This document shows, in pieces, positions 1-8,830 of a DNA stretch of 53,710 nucleotides (its first letter is position 1; each line of letters opens with the position of its first letter). Position numbers and translations under genes: made by a program. The notes under the pieces are model-generated. The model was not told where the DNA came from and ran no database searches. It worked only from the letters and a program-made list of their open reading frames with translations. Source of the DNA: Lagierella sp. (GTDB taxonomy: Bacteria; Bacillota; Clostridia; Tissierellales; Peptoniphilaceae); NCBI RefSeq assembly GCF_029983815.1, contig NZ_JASBYU010000012.1, positions 1 through 53,710 on the forward strand, given 5' to 3'.

Positions 1-16
1 ATTTTGACATTAAAAT

Positions 17-47
17 ACCCCCTAATCCATGTCCGGATTTAGGGGGT
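17..47 (-). terminator. Terminator of the large protease gene
   Basis: An inverted repeat (CCCCCTAA-TCC against GGATTTAGGGGG, one bulged base) lies just past the stop codon of the leftward protease gene. On the minus strand it is followed by a short T-rich stretch (TATTTTAATGT), so it should act as an intrinsic terminator, though the T tract is imperfect. Confidence 0.7.
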
Positions 48-75
48 CACTACAATTTATGAGTGCTCTTTAAGC

Positions 76-3000
76 TTATCTTCTAGATGTGGTTGTACTA
101 ATACTGTTAACAATGCTTAGTACTTCTGAATTCGAATTAAAGTAGGATAGATTTGTTATATTTCCGTCTTTATCCAAGTACATCAACATTGGCACATAAT
201 TAGAATTTACTAGATTGAACATGGTTCTACCATTTGTATAAAAATATGGTTGCATTTGACTCAATCCCAGTCTAGATAGAGTGTTAATTACTTCCCCTGA
301 GGAATTTGTAGTCATTGCTTCGATCATATTAAACTGTGATTTATCAATGTTCACCAAGTATCTCCAAGAACCTTGGCATCCACCACAGGAAGGGTAACCA
401 AAGGCTATAACCGTAGGTCTTCGTCCATCGGTTATGGAACTGATGGTCTTTGAATAACCATTTAAATCGGTTAAAGAGTAATTATTGACATTGGTACCAT
501 ATACATTTCTCAGTTTTCCACCTAAATCGTTGGAACTTATATGTCTAAATTCTTCATTAGCTTCCCTTTGAGAATAGGTTAGGGAATTATCCGGTGTAGG
601 TGGATAATCTGGATCTGGTTTTGGTGGATTTGGATCCGGTCTTGGATCAGGATCCGGTGTTGGAGCTGGATTATCAGGACTTTTATTTCCAACGTTAAAG
701 GATGAACTCACAGATGATTCATCATAATCAGACCCATTGTAGGAAACTACAACGTTGTACTTTCCTAAAGTCGCTTGCCTAGCGGTATAAATTGTAAAAG
801 CACATTGGCCATTGCTGTCGGTCATTCTATCGTAGTAGAATTCTCTGCCATTAGGATTTGTTACAGTGTACCTAACAGTCGCCCTTGAGACAGGATTGTC
901 CTTATAGTCCTTAAGGGTTACAGTAGCAAGGACTTTTCCTCCTTGTTCCACAGTGTCTTGGTCCAATTGTAAATCCATTTTCAGTGCCTTTTCATTTACT
1001 TGTTCATCAATATTGATTTCTTCACCAAATGTCTTTTTATAGAAATTCAATAGACCTTTAGCATCTAAGGCACCACTTATATTTACCAATCTACCATTTT
1101 CATCTAAAAGAACTGTATTAGGTGTTGTTAAGAAATCCAACCTTGATCCCCATATAGTATCTACAGCATCATAGTAGATATGGTCTTTGAATTTAGGGTC
1201 AATATTTTGATCTTTGATTACAGTATCCGTAAAATCGATAGTAGATTTAACATCTTCTTCGACAGAAGTTACCACTTCAATAAAGTTGTACTCTTCATGG
1301 GCCAAAAGGCTCATAGCCTTCCACATATCAACACATGGACCACAGCCTGGGTATCCAAATACTATTACAGTCTTTTTACCTGGTTCAACTAGGTCAGCTA
1401 TTTGTCTAGTTTTAAGTTTATTGTCCTTTACCTCGTATTTAAGGATGTTTTTACCATAATTTTCAACTAAGGATTCATATTCGAAGTCCGTCTTCTTAAG
1501 GTGACTGAATTGTCCCTTTGAATTTCTTTCATTGAAGCTTAAAAACTTATTTCCATCAGAACTTCCCACAGTAAATAATGCTAAACCCTTAGCAGGCTTA
1601 TAGTCCTTGTGGGAGGCTGTTGCTACAATTTTAAATTGTCCATTGGAATTGAAAGGAAGGTTAAACTTCCAATCCTTCTTTCCATAGTCATCCATAGTCA
1701 AGGTAGTATTTGCTATTTTATTTCCCTTAGAGTCAAAGACTTCTAGTGAACTACTACCCTTTCTTATTCCGTTATTTTCAAGGTCAGTTAAGTTGACTGA
1801 TACTAAAACGCTATTAGCAGGTCTATAGGAACTCTTATCTGTAACAACTTCCAAGTCTAAAGTCTTATCGTATTCCGGCATGATAGAAGGTCTTGACTCC
1901 CTTAACCACTTAGTCATACCACCATTCATCCAGTAAATTTTTGTAAAGCCCATTTCCTTTAACATCTGAGCAGTTGCTCCAGATCTTACTTGGGTCCTAC
2001 AGTAAATAAGATAGGTTTTATTAGGATCTAACTTAGTTAAGAATTCTTTGAAATCATCTTTATAGTAATCATATTGTGTTGCCCCTTCAATATGGGATTC
2101 CAAAAATTCTGCATTGGTTCTAACATCCAGTAAAACGAAATTAGAATTTTTCTTATTTTCTTCAATAATCCTTTGGCCTTCGTCGGTTTCTACCATCTTG
2201 TAGAAGTTTTCTCCATCAGGATTAGAAGGTTCAAAACTATCTTCGCCAACAGTTATAGACAAAGTCTTAACAACGTCTTCATAGCCATATTTAGTCGCAG
2301 TAACTTTAAGAGTATAAGTTCCTGCATTTAATTTATTATATGGAATAAAGGTCAATTCTCCAGAAGCAAAAGTGGTTAGACCTCTGTTTTCTACTTCTTT
2401 GTCATTGGAATCCATAAGGGAGAAAGTTACATAAGAACCTGTCATAGCATTGTTTTTACTATCTGTTAGTTTCGCCTTAAAGGTAGGCTTTTCTCCTACA
2501 TTATAATTTTTCTTATCACAGCTAATTTCAAGATTTATTACATCCTTAGTCTCTGTAGATTCAAAATTTACGCTAAACTGTTTTTTCACCGCGCCATAGT
2601 AATAGTGTTGGCCAATTACAGTTATGGTATATTCTCCAGGTTTCATATCTTGATTTGGCTGAATATACATATTTGCTCTACCGTAATAATCCGTTGTCTT
2701 AGACAGATCTACACTGAAATTATCAGGACCCTTTACATCTATTTGTAGAGGCATTCCTGAAATATATCTACCGTCATTGGCGGTGGCATTGAAGTAGATA
2801 TTTGCCTTTTCTCCGTATTTATAACTATCCTTGTCCAATTTATAAGTCAATTTAAAGTCTTCGGGCATAGCCGACTTTTTAACTTTAAACTCACCTGTGG
2901 CAATAGAATCTCTATAACCATTTCTTTTACTTATGATTTTAATCTTATATACGCCTTCTGCTCCAGTTTTACCAGGAGTGTAATTATAAGTTCCAGAAGC

Positions 3001-5616
3001 GTAGTATCCAGAATTAAAATTAGCTTTATGAGTGTACCCATCAGGGGTTTCTATTAGGATATCCACATCCGCATAGGTAATTCTATAGTTGCCATAAAGG
3101 GTTTGAATATTTAATTTGACATATTCCGTATTGAATATTTCTGTCTTATCCAAAGTTAACTTGGTTTCAAAGGTAGGCCTAGAGTCCTTAACCTCAAAGG
3201 ATAAGGTGGTTTGGGTAGGCTCAAAAGTACCACCGGATGCCATTACTGAAACATTGTAGGTTCCAATTTCAGAAAGTTTAGAGTAGTCTAGTGTATAGGT
3301 GGCATTCCCATAGTAGTCAGTATATTTGTTGTCTATATACTTTCTTCCTGAAGGAGTTTCAACGGTTGTAGTAATAGTAGCGTATCGCAAGTTGTAATTT
3401 GAGCTGTTTTTTACATTTGATGTAATAGAGACACCTCTACCTAAAGTTACCACTTCTTCAGAAACCGTACTTGTCAAATACATTTTATTAGGAGAATTAT
3501 CCCTTTTAGCCACATTGACATTTACATATCCCTTTACACCAGATCCATCCGTTGCACTTGCAGTAATAGTGGTGGTTCCAGCAGATTTTGCAATTACCTT
3601 ACCATTATCTACATTTGCTACAGCTGGGTTAGAACTGGACCAATTAAGATTTCTATTGGTTGCATTATAAGGTGATACCGTAGCGGTAATAGTAAAGTTT
3701 TCTCCCTCATTAAGGCTTTTCTCCCTTGGGCTAAGGGATATTTCTCTAACTTTTATATCTGTTGGCGAAAAGGATTTAACAGTCACATTGACCGAAGTAA
3801 ATTTATTTGAACCGTCAGTTGCACGTAAAGTGATGGTAGTTGAACCTTCTCTTAAAGCTTTGATATTTCCTGATCTATCAACAGATGCTACTGAAGGATT
3901 ACTTGATGTAAAGTTTAGGTTCTTATTTTTTGCTTCTCTAGGAAGTACTTCATAGTCAAGTTTTTCAGTATCTCCAATATTAAGAGTTATATTTTGATTA
4001 TTAACCCTTATTTCCCTAACTTTAACGTCTTCAACCGGTGGAACATAACCTGCAGCAGGCTTTGTAAATGCCTTAACGCATACATTTGAACCAGAGTTTC
4101 TCCTAGCTATGTCTTGCCAATTTGAACCGTCAAAGGAAATATAGGACTGTCCATAATTTGAATTGGCTCTAGATGAATAGCCGTAATGTCTTGACTCCAC
4201 AGGTATAGGATAGTTATAGCCTGGAGTGGTCAACTTTATAATCGGGGAAAAATACGCTCCAGCAGGTATTGTCTGTGGATTGAACTTAACTGTGTAATAT
4301 CCAGCATAGGCTAACGACCCTGAAGCTACCCTAACCCTGTTGTTAAAACCGCTATTTCCGCCGAAGTTGGTGTTAATATACACTTCATAGGAGGCGTTAT
4401 TTGAAGGTACAAAGAATCCCACTTCATCTATTTTTTGGTTTGACTTAACAGGTCCAAATACATTGGCGAACCATCCTGTGTTTCCACTACCCATACTTTG
4501 AGTCATTCCTAGGGGATCGTGGTACCAAATGGTCTTTTGAGGTTCTTTGTTCTTAAGTACAAAGATGGCATTTCCCTTTGAACAGTGGTTGTCATAATAG
4601 GATACATAGTAGTAACCACCCGCATTACCCCAGTGTGGACCCCAGCTGTTCTTTACTATCCATGCGCCATCACCAGGAGGTGTGATTCCAAAGTTGTATC
4701 TACTATAGCTGTCGTCCCATCCAACGATTGTAACAGCGTGGTTTTGGTAGGCATTACTATTATTATAATGTGCCATATTTCTAAAATTGGTGTAATATTC
4801 ATTTCCATTGATAGTGGTATAAGCTGCACCATAGTCCATGATTGCCCTCTTCAATCTATCCCTATCATTGGTATTTCTAACATCAGGAATATATAGAACC
4901 TCTTTCAATTCCATACTGGTAGGAAGATTTAGAGGAGATCTAAAGTCATAGGGACTATAAGGATCTAAAGCTTCGTCTACAGGGCCAGACCATCTAGCTA
5001 GATAAGCTGCAGCTACGGCGGAAGTACCACCTTGGTCTGGTGCCCAGTCAAAACCATGAGTATTTCTTAAATGCTTTTCAGAAAAATCGTGTAAAGTCGG
5101 CATAAGTACGGACTCTGCCGATCCATAAGTCGCAAAAGCCCAGCAAGAACCGTTAGGTCCCTGATTTTTAACTGGAGTTACCCTGTTATAATTCCTTAAG
5201 TCATACCTTGAAGGTAGGGCAGAAGGGGCCTTTTGCCTTGGAAATTTATCGATAGAATCAATCAATTGATAGTTGGTGTTCACTTTAAATGGATCTTGCA
5301 TCAAACCAAAATTTTTATTGCTTCCAGAATTGGAAACTTTATTGAAATCAGGGTTTTTAGGAGCTTCTCCAATTTCTAAGTTCTCAACTATTTCATTTGG
5401 GTTAGGACTTACTTCCAATTTGTCCTCGTTTTCAACTTCTTCAGCGCCATTAGGTAGTGGGCTGATTTCAAGATTCGGTTCTTCATTTTTTGCTTCTGTT
5501 TCAACTAAATCCTCTGGATTTAGCTCCAAAGTGGTGGCATTAGAAGTAGACACCGGTGCCACTAGGATTTGAAACAACATCAAAAATGAAAGTAAAAACG
5601 ACGTTAATTTCTTCAT
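76..5616 (-). CDS. Secreted C1A cysteine protease fused to Ig-like, rhodanese and thioredoxin-like domains
   Basis: This 1846-residue protein starts at an ATG preceded by GGAGAGG and has a signal peptide (about 1-28). An acidic segment with LEL/LEIS/LEVS motifs follows (30-90). The papain-like domain spans about 130-350, with the oxyanion Gln152, Cys158 in GSCWAF, His293 in NHAVTIVGW and Asn323 in KNSWG, all in canonical contexts. A lectin-like domain of the kind that follows bacterial C1 proteases lies at about 360-520. Two BIG2-type Ig domains (530-705) and four or five further Ig/macroglobulin-like repeats (715-1125) come next. A rhodanese domain (about 1135-1240) has Cys1206 in the CRTQVRS loop. 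An Ig-like repeat, a thioredoxin-like domain (CGPC at 1425-1428, cis-Pro context TTPN), another Ig repeat, a Pro/Asp linker and a second thioredoxin-like domain (CGGC at 1744-1747) complete it. The protease assignment is firm; export of the redox modules and their job are inference. No sorting signal or CWB2 anchor is visible. Confidence 0.92.
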   Translation of the reverse strand: MKKLTSFLLSFLMLFQILVAPVSTSNATTLELNPEDLVETEAKNEEPNLEISPLPNGAEEVENEDKLEVSPNPNEIVENLEIGEAPKNPDFNKVSNSGSNKNFGLMQDPFKVNTNYQLIDSIDKFPRQKAPSALPSRYDLRNYNRVTPVKNQGPNGSCWAFATYGSAESVLMPTLHDFSEKHLRNTHGFDWAPDQGGTSAVAAAYLARWSGPVDEALDPYSPYDFRSPLNLPTSMELKEVLYIPDVRNTNDRDRLKRAIMDYGAAYTTINGNEYYTNFRNMAHYNNSNAYQNHAVTIVGWDDSYSRYNFGITPPGDGAWIVKNSWGPHWGNAGGYYYVSYYDNHCSKGNAIFVLKNKEPQKTIWYHDPLGMTQSMGSGNTGWFANVFGPVKSNQKIDEVGFFVPSNNASYEVYINTNFGGNSGFNNRVRVASGSLAYAGYYTVKFNPQTIPAGAYFSPIIKLTTPGYNYPIPVESRHYGYSSRANSNYGQSYISFDGSNWQDIARRNSGSNVCVKAFTKPAAGYVPPVEDVKVREIRVNNQNITLNIGDTEKLDYEVLPREAKNKNLNFTSSNPSVASVDRSGNIKALREGSTTITLRATDGSNKFTSVNVTVKSFSPTDIKVREISLSPREKSLNEGENFTITATVSPYNATNRNLNWSSSNPAVANVDNGKVIAKSAGTTTITASATDGSGVKGYVNVNVAKRDNSPNKMYLTSTVSEEVVTLGRGVSITSNVKNSSNYNLRYATITTTVETPSGRKYIDNKYTDYYGNATYTLDYSKLSEIGTYNVSVMASGGTFEPTQTTLSFEVKDSRPTFETKLTLDKTEIFNTEYVKLNIQTLYGNYRITYADVDILIETPDGYTHKANFNSGYYASGTYNYTPGKTGAEGVYKIKIISKRNGYRDSIATGEFKVKKSAMPEDFKLTYKLDKDSYKYGEKANIYFNATANDGRYISGMPLQIDVKGPDNFSVDLSKTTDYYGRANMYIQPNQDMKPGEYTITVIGQHYYYGAVKKQFSVNFESTETKDVINLEISCDKKNYNVGEKPTFKAKLTDSKNNAMTGSYVTFSLMDSNDKEVENRGLTTFASGELTFIPYNKLNAGTYTLKVTATKYGYEDVVKTLSITVGEDSFEPSNPDGENFYKMVETDEGQRIIEENKKNSNFVLLDVRTNAEFLESHIEGATQYDYYKDDFKEFLTKLDPNKTYLIYCRTQVRSGATAQMLKEMGFTKIYWMNGGMTKWLRESRPSIMPEYDKTLDLEVVTDKSSYRPANSVLVSVNLTDLENNGIRKGSSSLEVFDSKGNKIANTTLTMDDYGKKDWKFNLPFNSNGQFKIVATASHKDYKPAKGLALFTVGSSDGNKFLSFNERNSKGQFSHLKKTDFEYESLVENYGKNILKYEVKDNKLKTRQIADLVEPGKKTVIVFGYPGCGPCVDMWKAMSLLAHEEYNFIEVVTSVEEDVKSTIDFTDTVIKDQNIDPKFKDHIYYDAVDTIWGSRLDFLTTPNTVLLDENGRLVNISGALDAKGLLNFYKKTFGEEINIDEQVNEKALKMDLQLDQDTVEQGGKVLATVTLKDYKDNPVSRATVRYTVTNPNGREFYYDRMTDSNGQCAFTIYTARQATLGKYNVVVSYNGSDYDESSVSSSFNVGNKSPDNPAPTPDPDPRPDPNPPKPDPDYPPTPDNSLTYSQREANEEFRHISSNDLGGKLRNVYGTNVNNYSLTDLNGYSKTISSITDGRRPTVIAFGYPSCGGCQGSWRYLVNIDKSQFNMIEAMTTNSSGEVINTLSRLGLSQMQPYFYTNGRTMFNLVNSNYVPMLMYLDKDGNITNLSYFNSNSEVLSIVNSISTTTSRR

Positions 5617-5643
5617 ATTCCTCTCCTTTTTATTAAATTTTTT

Positions 5644-5657
5644 TGAAAGCGTTTTAT
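5644..5657 (-). promoter_or_regulatory. cre-like (CcpA) site
   Basis: TGAAAGCGTTTTAT matches the catabolite-responsive element pattern TGWAARCGYTWWCA at 12 of 14 positions on one strand. It lies between the minus-strand promoter and the protease start codon, a position where CcpA would act as a roadblock. This is a pattern match only; CcpA itself is not in the window. Confidence 0.35.
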
Positions 5658-5703
5658 GGAATATCGACCTCCTTAGTTCCTAGTCCTTAAAATAATAGCC
5701 CAA

Positions 5704-5732
5704 TTATTAAAAAAACTAAGAAATACTTGCAA
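5704..5732 (-). promoter_or_regulatory. Sigma-A-type promoter of the large protease gene
   Basis: Read on the minus strand this is TTGCAA, 17 bases, TAATAA. It lies about 90 bases upstream of the ATG at 5616 and fits a housekeeping promoter with a short leader that contains the cre-like site. Confidence 0.55.
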
Positions 5733-6257
5733 TGTAGATATATCACAATTCAAATAAAAATACAATAGCATGCATATTAAATTTTAAGATTTAATTAAGA
5801 AAGTCAATAAGATTGTCATTACCTTTATGATTATTTCAATAGTTTAATAAGAATTACGATAATGTAATAAAGAAATGGGTTGAAATTATATTTATTAAAA
5901 TTTCTTAATAGTTTTACAAGGGTAAATAAAAGCAGCAAATGTTGAAAAATACGCATTTAAAATTAATTTAACAAAAATTTAATCAAGATTTGTGTTTAAT
6001 ACTTAAAATAAGCTTAAACAAACCAAAAAACTATGATATTATTACTACCATCAGGATATTTTTTAAAGTTATTTTAAGTTTTATCTTCGCATGTATAATA
6101 TCTGTCCTAAGCTGTATATACATGCAAAGGCCTTTTTGGATTTTAACTTTTAAATTTGCTGAGATTTTTTAATTGGATAACATTTCTAATTTTTTCCAAA
6201 TCCATTGGGTTGAAGTTTGGAATTGTTTTCAAAATATAGTAGGAGGATAGTTTTGAT

Positions 6258-8783
6258 ATGAAGAAGAAATTAATAGCTTTGTTACTATCTTTTAGTATCA
6301 TGGGCTCAAGTTTCGTTTCCTATGCTAATGAAGTTGAAACGACGGAAGCTACGGAAGAACCGAAGCTTGAAATCAGTCAATCTGAAGAGACAGAGCAAGC
6401 TGAAGAGTTAGAAATTTCTGAAATCTTAGAGGATGCGCCTGCTGAAACAGAAAAACTCGAACTAGCTCCAATAGATCCAGAATTTACCAACAAAGAGTCT
6501 GGAATTAAAGCATCTCCTTTGGAAATAAAGGATGCAGAAGTTAGAACTAGAGTTAGATCTGTGTATCCATCTAGATTTGATTTGAGAAAGGAAGGAAGAG
6601 TGACTCCTGTAAGAAGTCAGGGGAAAAATGGTTCCTGTTGGGCATTTGCCACATATGGTGCAATGGAGTCATATTTGAAGTTTTTCGGCGAGTTTGACTT
6701 TAGTGAAAAACATATGAGAAATACCCACGGATTCGACTGGGGCATTGATGATGGAGGCAATAGAGAGATTGCTGCTGCCTATCTATCAAGAGGTTCTGGA
6801 CCTGTATCTGAAGGGGCTGACCCTTATGATCCTCGTTCTTCCGACTCTCCTGAAAATGTAGATAGGATGTTGGACATAGATCAAATAATATATTTGCCTA
6901 ATATGGCCAATGCATTTCAAAATGATGATATTAAATGGGCAATTATGAAATATGGTGGAGTTTACACTACCATTAACAGTTCTGAATATTATGAAAATAA
7001 AAAATACAATTCCTATTATAATCCAGGAGCTGGAAAAGCAGATCACGCAGTTACTATAGTAGGGTGGGATGATGGATTTTCAAGAAATGCCTTCACTTCC
7101 AAGCCTGCAGGTGACGGGGCTTGGATTTGTAAAAATTCCTGGGGTAAAAATTTCTTGGATAATGGATACTACTATGTATCTTATTATGACGCCCACTGTG
7201 GTAAATCAAATGCGGTTTTCGTACCAAAGGGATTGGACAAGGAAGCAAATATATACCAATATGACCCATTAGGAGCAACTAGATCTGTTGGTTATGGTGG
7301 AGAGGGTTATATGGCAAATGTCTTCACTTCCACAAGGGACGAGTACTTAAAAGAAGTTGGACTATTCAATGTAAGTGCAAGGACAAAGTATACAATCTAT
7401 GCGGTTCAAAATATTTCCAAGACTTCGGAACTTGGAGAAAACAAAGTAGAGATAGCTTCTGGAGTTTTGAAATATCCAGGATATTATAATATTAAAACCG
7501 ATAAGATAAATATAAAAGAGGGCGAAACTTTTGGAATAGTTGTCTATATGGACTCCACATCCAATGGATATAGATTCCCGTTGCCGGTGGAGGCAAAGAT
7601 CAACAGTTTCTCTTCTAAAGCTTTCGCTGAAGAGGGACAATCCTATGTTTCCGCAAATGGTGAAAGTTGGACAGATCTAACTAGACAATTGCCAGATGCA
7701 AACTTCTGTATTAAAGCGATTACAAGTACAGCGGCTAATCCATATCCAGATATTAAGCCTGCACCAGGTCCAACACCTGAGCCGGATCCAGATCCAATAC
7801 CAGATCCTGAAGTACCAGATGATGGTACAGTGAAAATAGAACATATAGAATTGGCAGAGGGTAACCTAGGTTACATCGATGTTACAAAGAAAGGTCAACT
7901 GACCGCTTTGATAGGACCTAGTAGTGCTACAGAAGAAGTGGAATTTGTATCTTCAAAGCCAGAAATATGTGTTGTGGATAAGGAAAAGGGAATAGTTTAT
8001 CCGAGAGATCCTGGAAATGTAAATATCATAGCCAGATCAAAGTCTCGAATGGTTTCAGCAGTGTTTAATTTACAAGTGGTACCTGCAGGACTCAAGGTTA
8101 CTGGAAGGACAGAAGTTCCTATCATTGGAGCAAATGACTATGTACCACCAGAGCCAGATTCAAAGGATCCATCAACCCCTAAAGAGCCTGATACCAATGG
8201 GCCGTCTATTAGACCGGGAGAGGATGTTATTGCACCGGATGATGGTAAACCAAGGGGAATCTATTTTAATCTTAGATCCAAGAGAATCTTTGTGGATGAG
8301 AAGTTTAATTTAAACGAGAATATTAGTATCTATCCTAGCAATGCCGATAGAAATTTAAAATTCTACTCATCTGACAAAAATATTGCATCTATTGATGAAA
8401 ATGGTGTTTTGACTGCTCACAAACTAGGTGACGTTGTCATTACGGCTAAGTCAGACAATGGACTTAGTTCAACTTTAGAGATTAAGGTCGTTACAAATCC
8501 TGAACTTGGAGACATTGTAATAGAATCTTTGACAAATACAGGAAGAAGTGGTGGAATATTCTCAATCAATATGAGGGTTAAAAATGGAAATTCACCATAT
8601 AATGGTCCTGCTAATATAAAAGTTACAAGTGATGATAGAACTCAAATTAGAACTGTATATTTTCATGAAGGTTTTGCAACTGTAAAGTTTAATGGATGTC
8701 ACTTTGGAGTTTGGAGAAAGGACTTTGAAGCTACACTTACAGTTAAGGATAAATCTCAAACTATTAAATTCGGATTCAATTAA
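6258..8783 (+). CDS. Secreted C1A cysteine protease with lectin-like and Ig-like domains
   Basis: The 841-residue protein starts at an ATG behind AGGAGG and has a signal peptide (1-23). Acidic LEIS/LELAPI motifs occupy about 35-75. The papain-like domain (about 100-325) has Gln121, Cys127 in GSCWAF, His263 in DHAVTIVGW and Asn293 in KNSWG, so it should be active. The lectin-like region (about 330-490) ends in a Pro/Asp/Glu linker. Two BIG2-like domains (about 530-610 and 665-745) precede a C-terminal module (about 750-841) containing GVWRKDF, shared with the next gene. It is a shorter paralog of the divergent leftward protease and lacks its rhodanese and thioredoxin domains. It is the first gene of a three-gene secreted-protein operon ending at the terminator near 11750. 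Confidence 0.92.
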   Translation: MKKKLIALLLSFSIMGSSFVSYANEVETTEATEEPKLEISQSEETEQAEELEISEILEDAPAETEKLELAPIDPEFTNKESGIKASPLEIKDAEVRTRVRSVYPSRFDLRKEGRVTPVRSQGKNGSCWAFATYGAMESYLKFFGEFDFSEKHMRNTHGFDWGIDDGGNREIAAAYLSRGSGPVSEGADPYDPRSSDSPENVDRMLDIDQIIYLPNMANAFQNDDIKWAIMKYGGVYTTINSSEYYENKKYNSYYNPGAGKADHAVTIVGWDDGFSRNAFTSKPAGDGAWICKNSWGKNFLDNGYYYVSYYDAHCGKSNAVFVPKGLDKEANIYQYDPLGATRSVGYGGEGYMANVFTSTRDEYLKEVGLFNVSARTKYTIYAVQNISKTSELGENKVEIASGVLKYPGYYNIKTDKINIKEGETFGIVVYMDSTSNGYRFPLPVEAKINSFSSKAFAEEGQSYVSANGESWTDLTRQLPDANFCIKAITSTAANPYPDIKPAPGPTPEPDPDPIPDPEVPDDGTVKIEHIELAEGNLGYIDVTKKGQLTALIGPSSATEEVEFVSSKPEICVVDKEKGIVYPRDPGNVNIIARSKSRMVSAVFNLQVVPAGLKVTGRTEVPIIGANDYVPPEPDSKDPSTPKEPDTNGPSIRPGEDVIAPDDGKPRGIYFNLRSKRIFVDEKFNLNENISIYPSNADRNLKFYSSDKNIASIDENGVLTAHKLGDVVITAKSDNGLSSTLEIKVVTNPELGDIVIESLTNTGRSGGIFSINMRVKNGNSPYNGPANIKVTSDDRTQIRTVYFHEGFATVKFNGCHFGVWRKDFEATLTVKDKSQTIKFGFN

Positions 8784-8830
8784 GCCATTAAATAGTTTAA
8801 CTATTTAAAATATAAATGGGGAGGAAAGTC

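Larger units (their letters stand above)
5617..6257. other. 641-bp AT-rich divergent intergenic region
   Basis: This spacer separates two divergently transcribed cysteine protease genes and is far more AT-rich than its flanks. It holds a good minus-strand promoter and a cre-like site near the left gene. On the plus strand a TATAAT at 6094-6099 has only a weak -35. The short reading frames inside have no ribosome binding site or recognisable product, so I treat the region as regulatory. Confidence 0.6.

Noticed and set aside
1180..1459. Plus-strand frames inside the large protease gene
   Set aside because: They lie antisense to conserved thioredoxin-like coding sequence, without ribosome binding sites, and are shadows.
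5990..6172. 60-codon frame in the divergent protease spacer
   Set aside because: No ribosome binding site, composition follows the AT-rich spacer, and no recognisable features.
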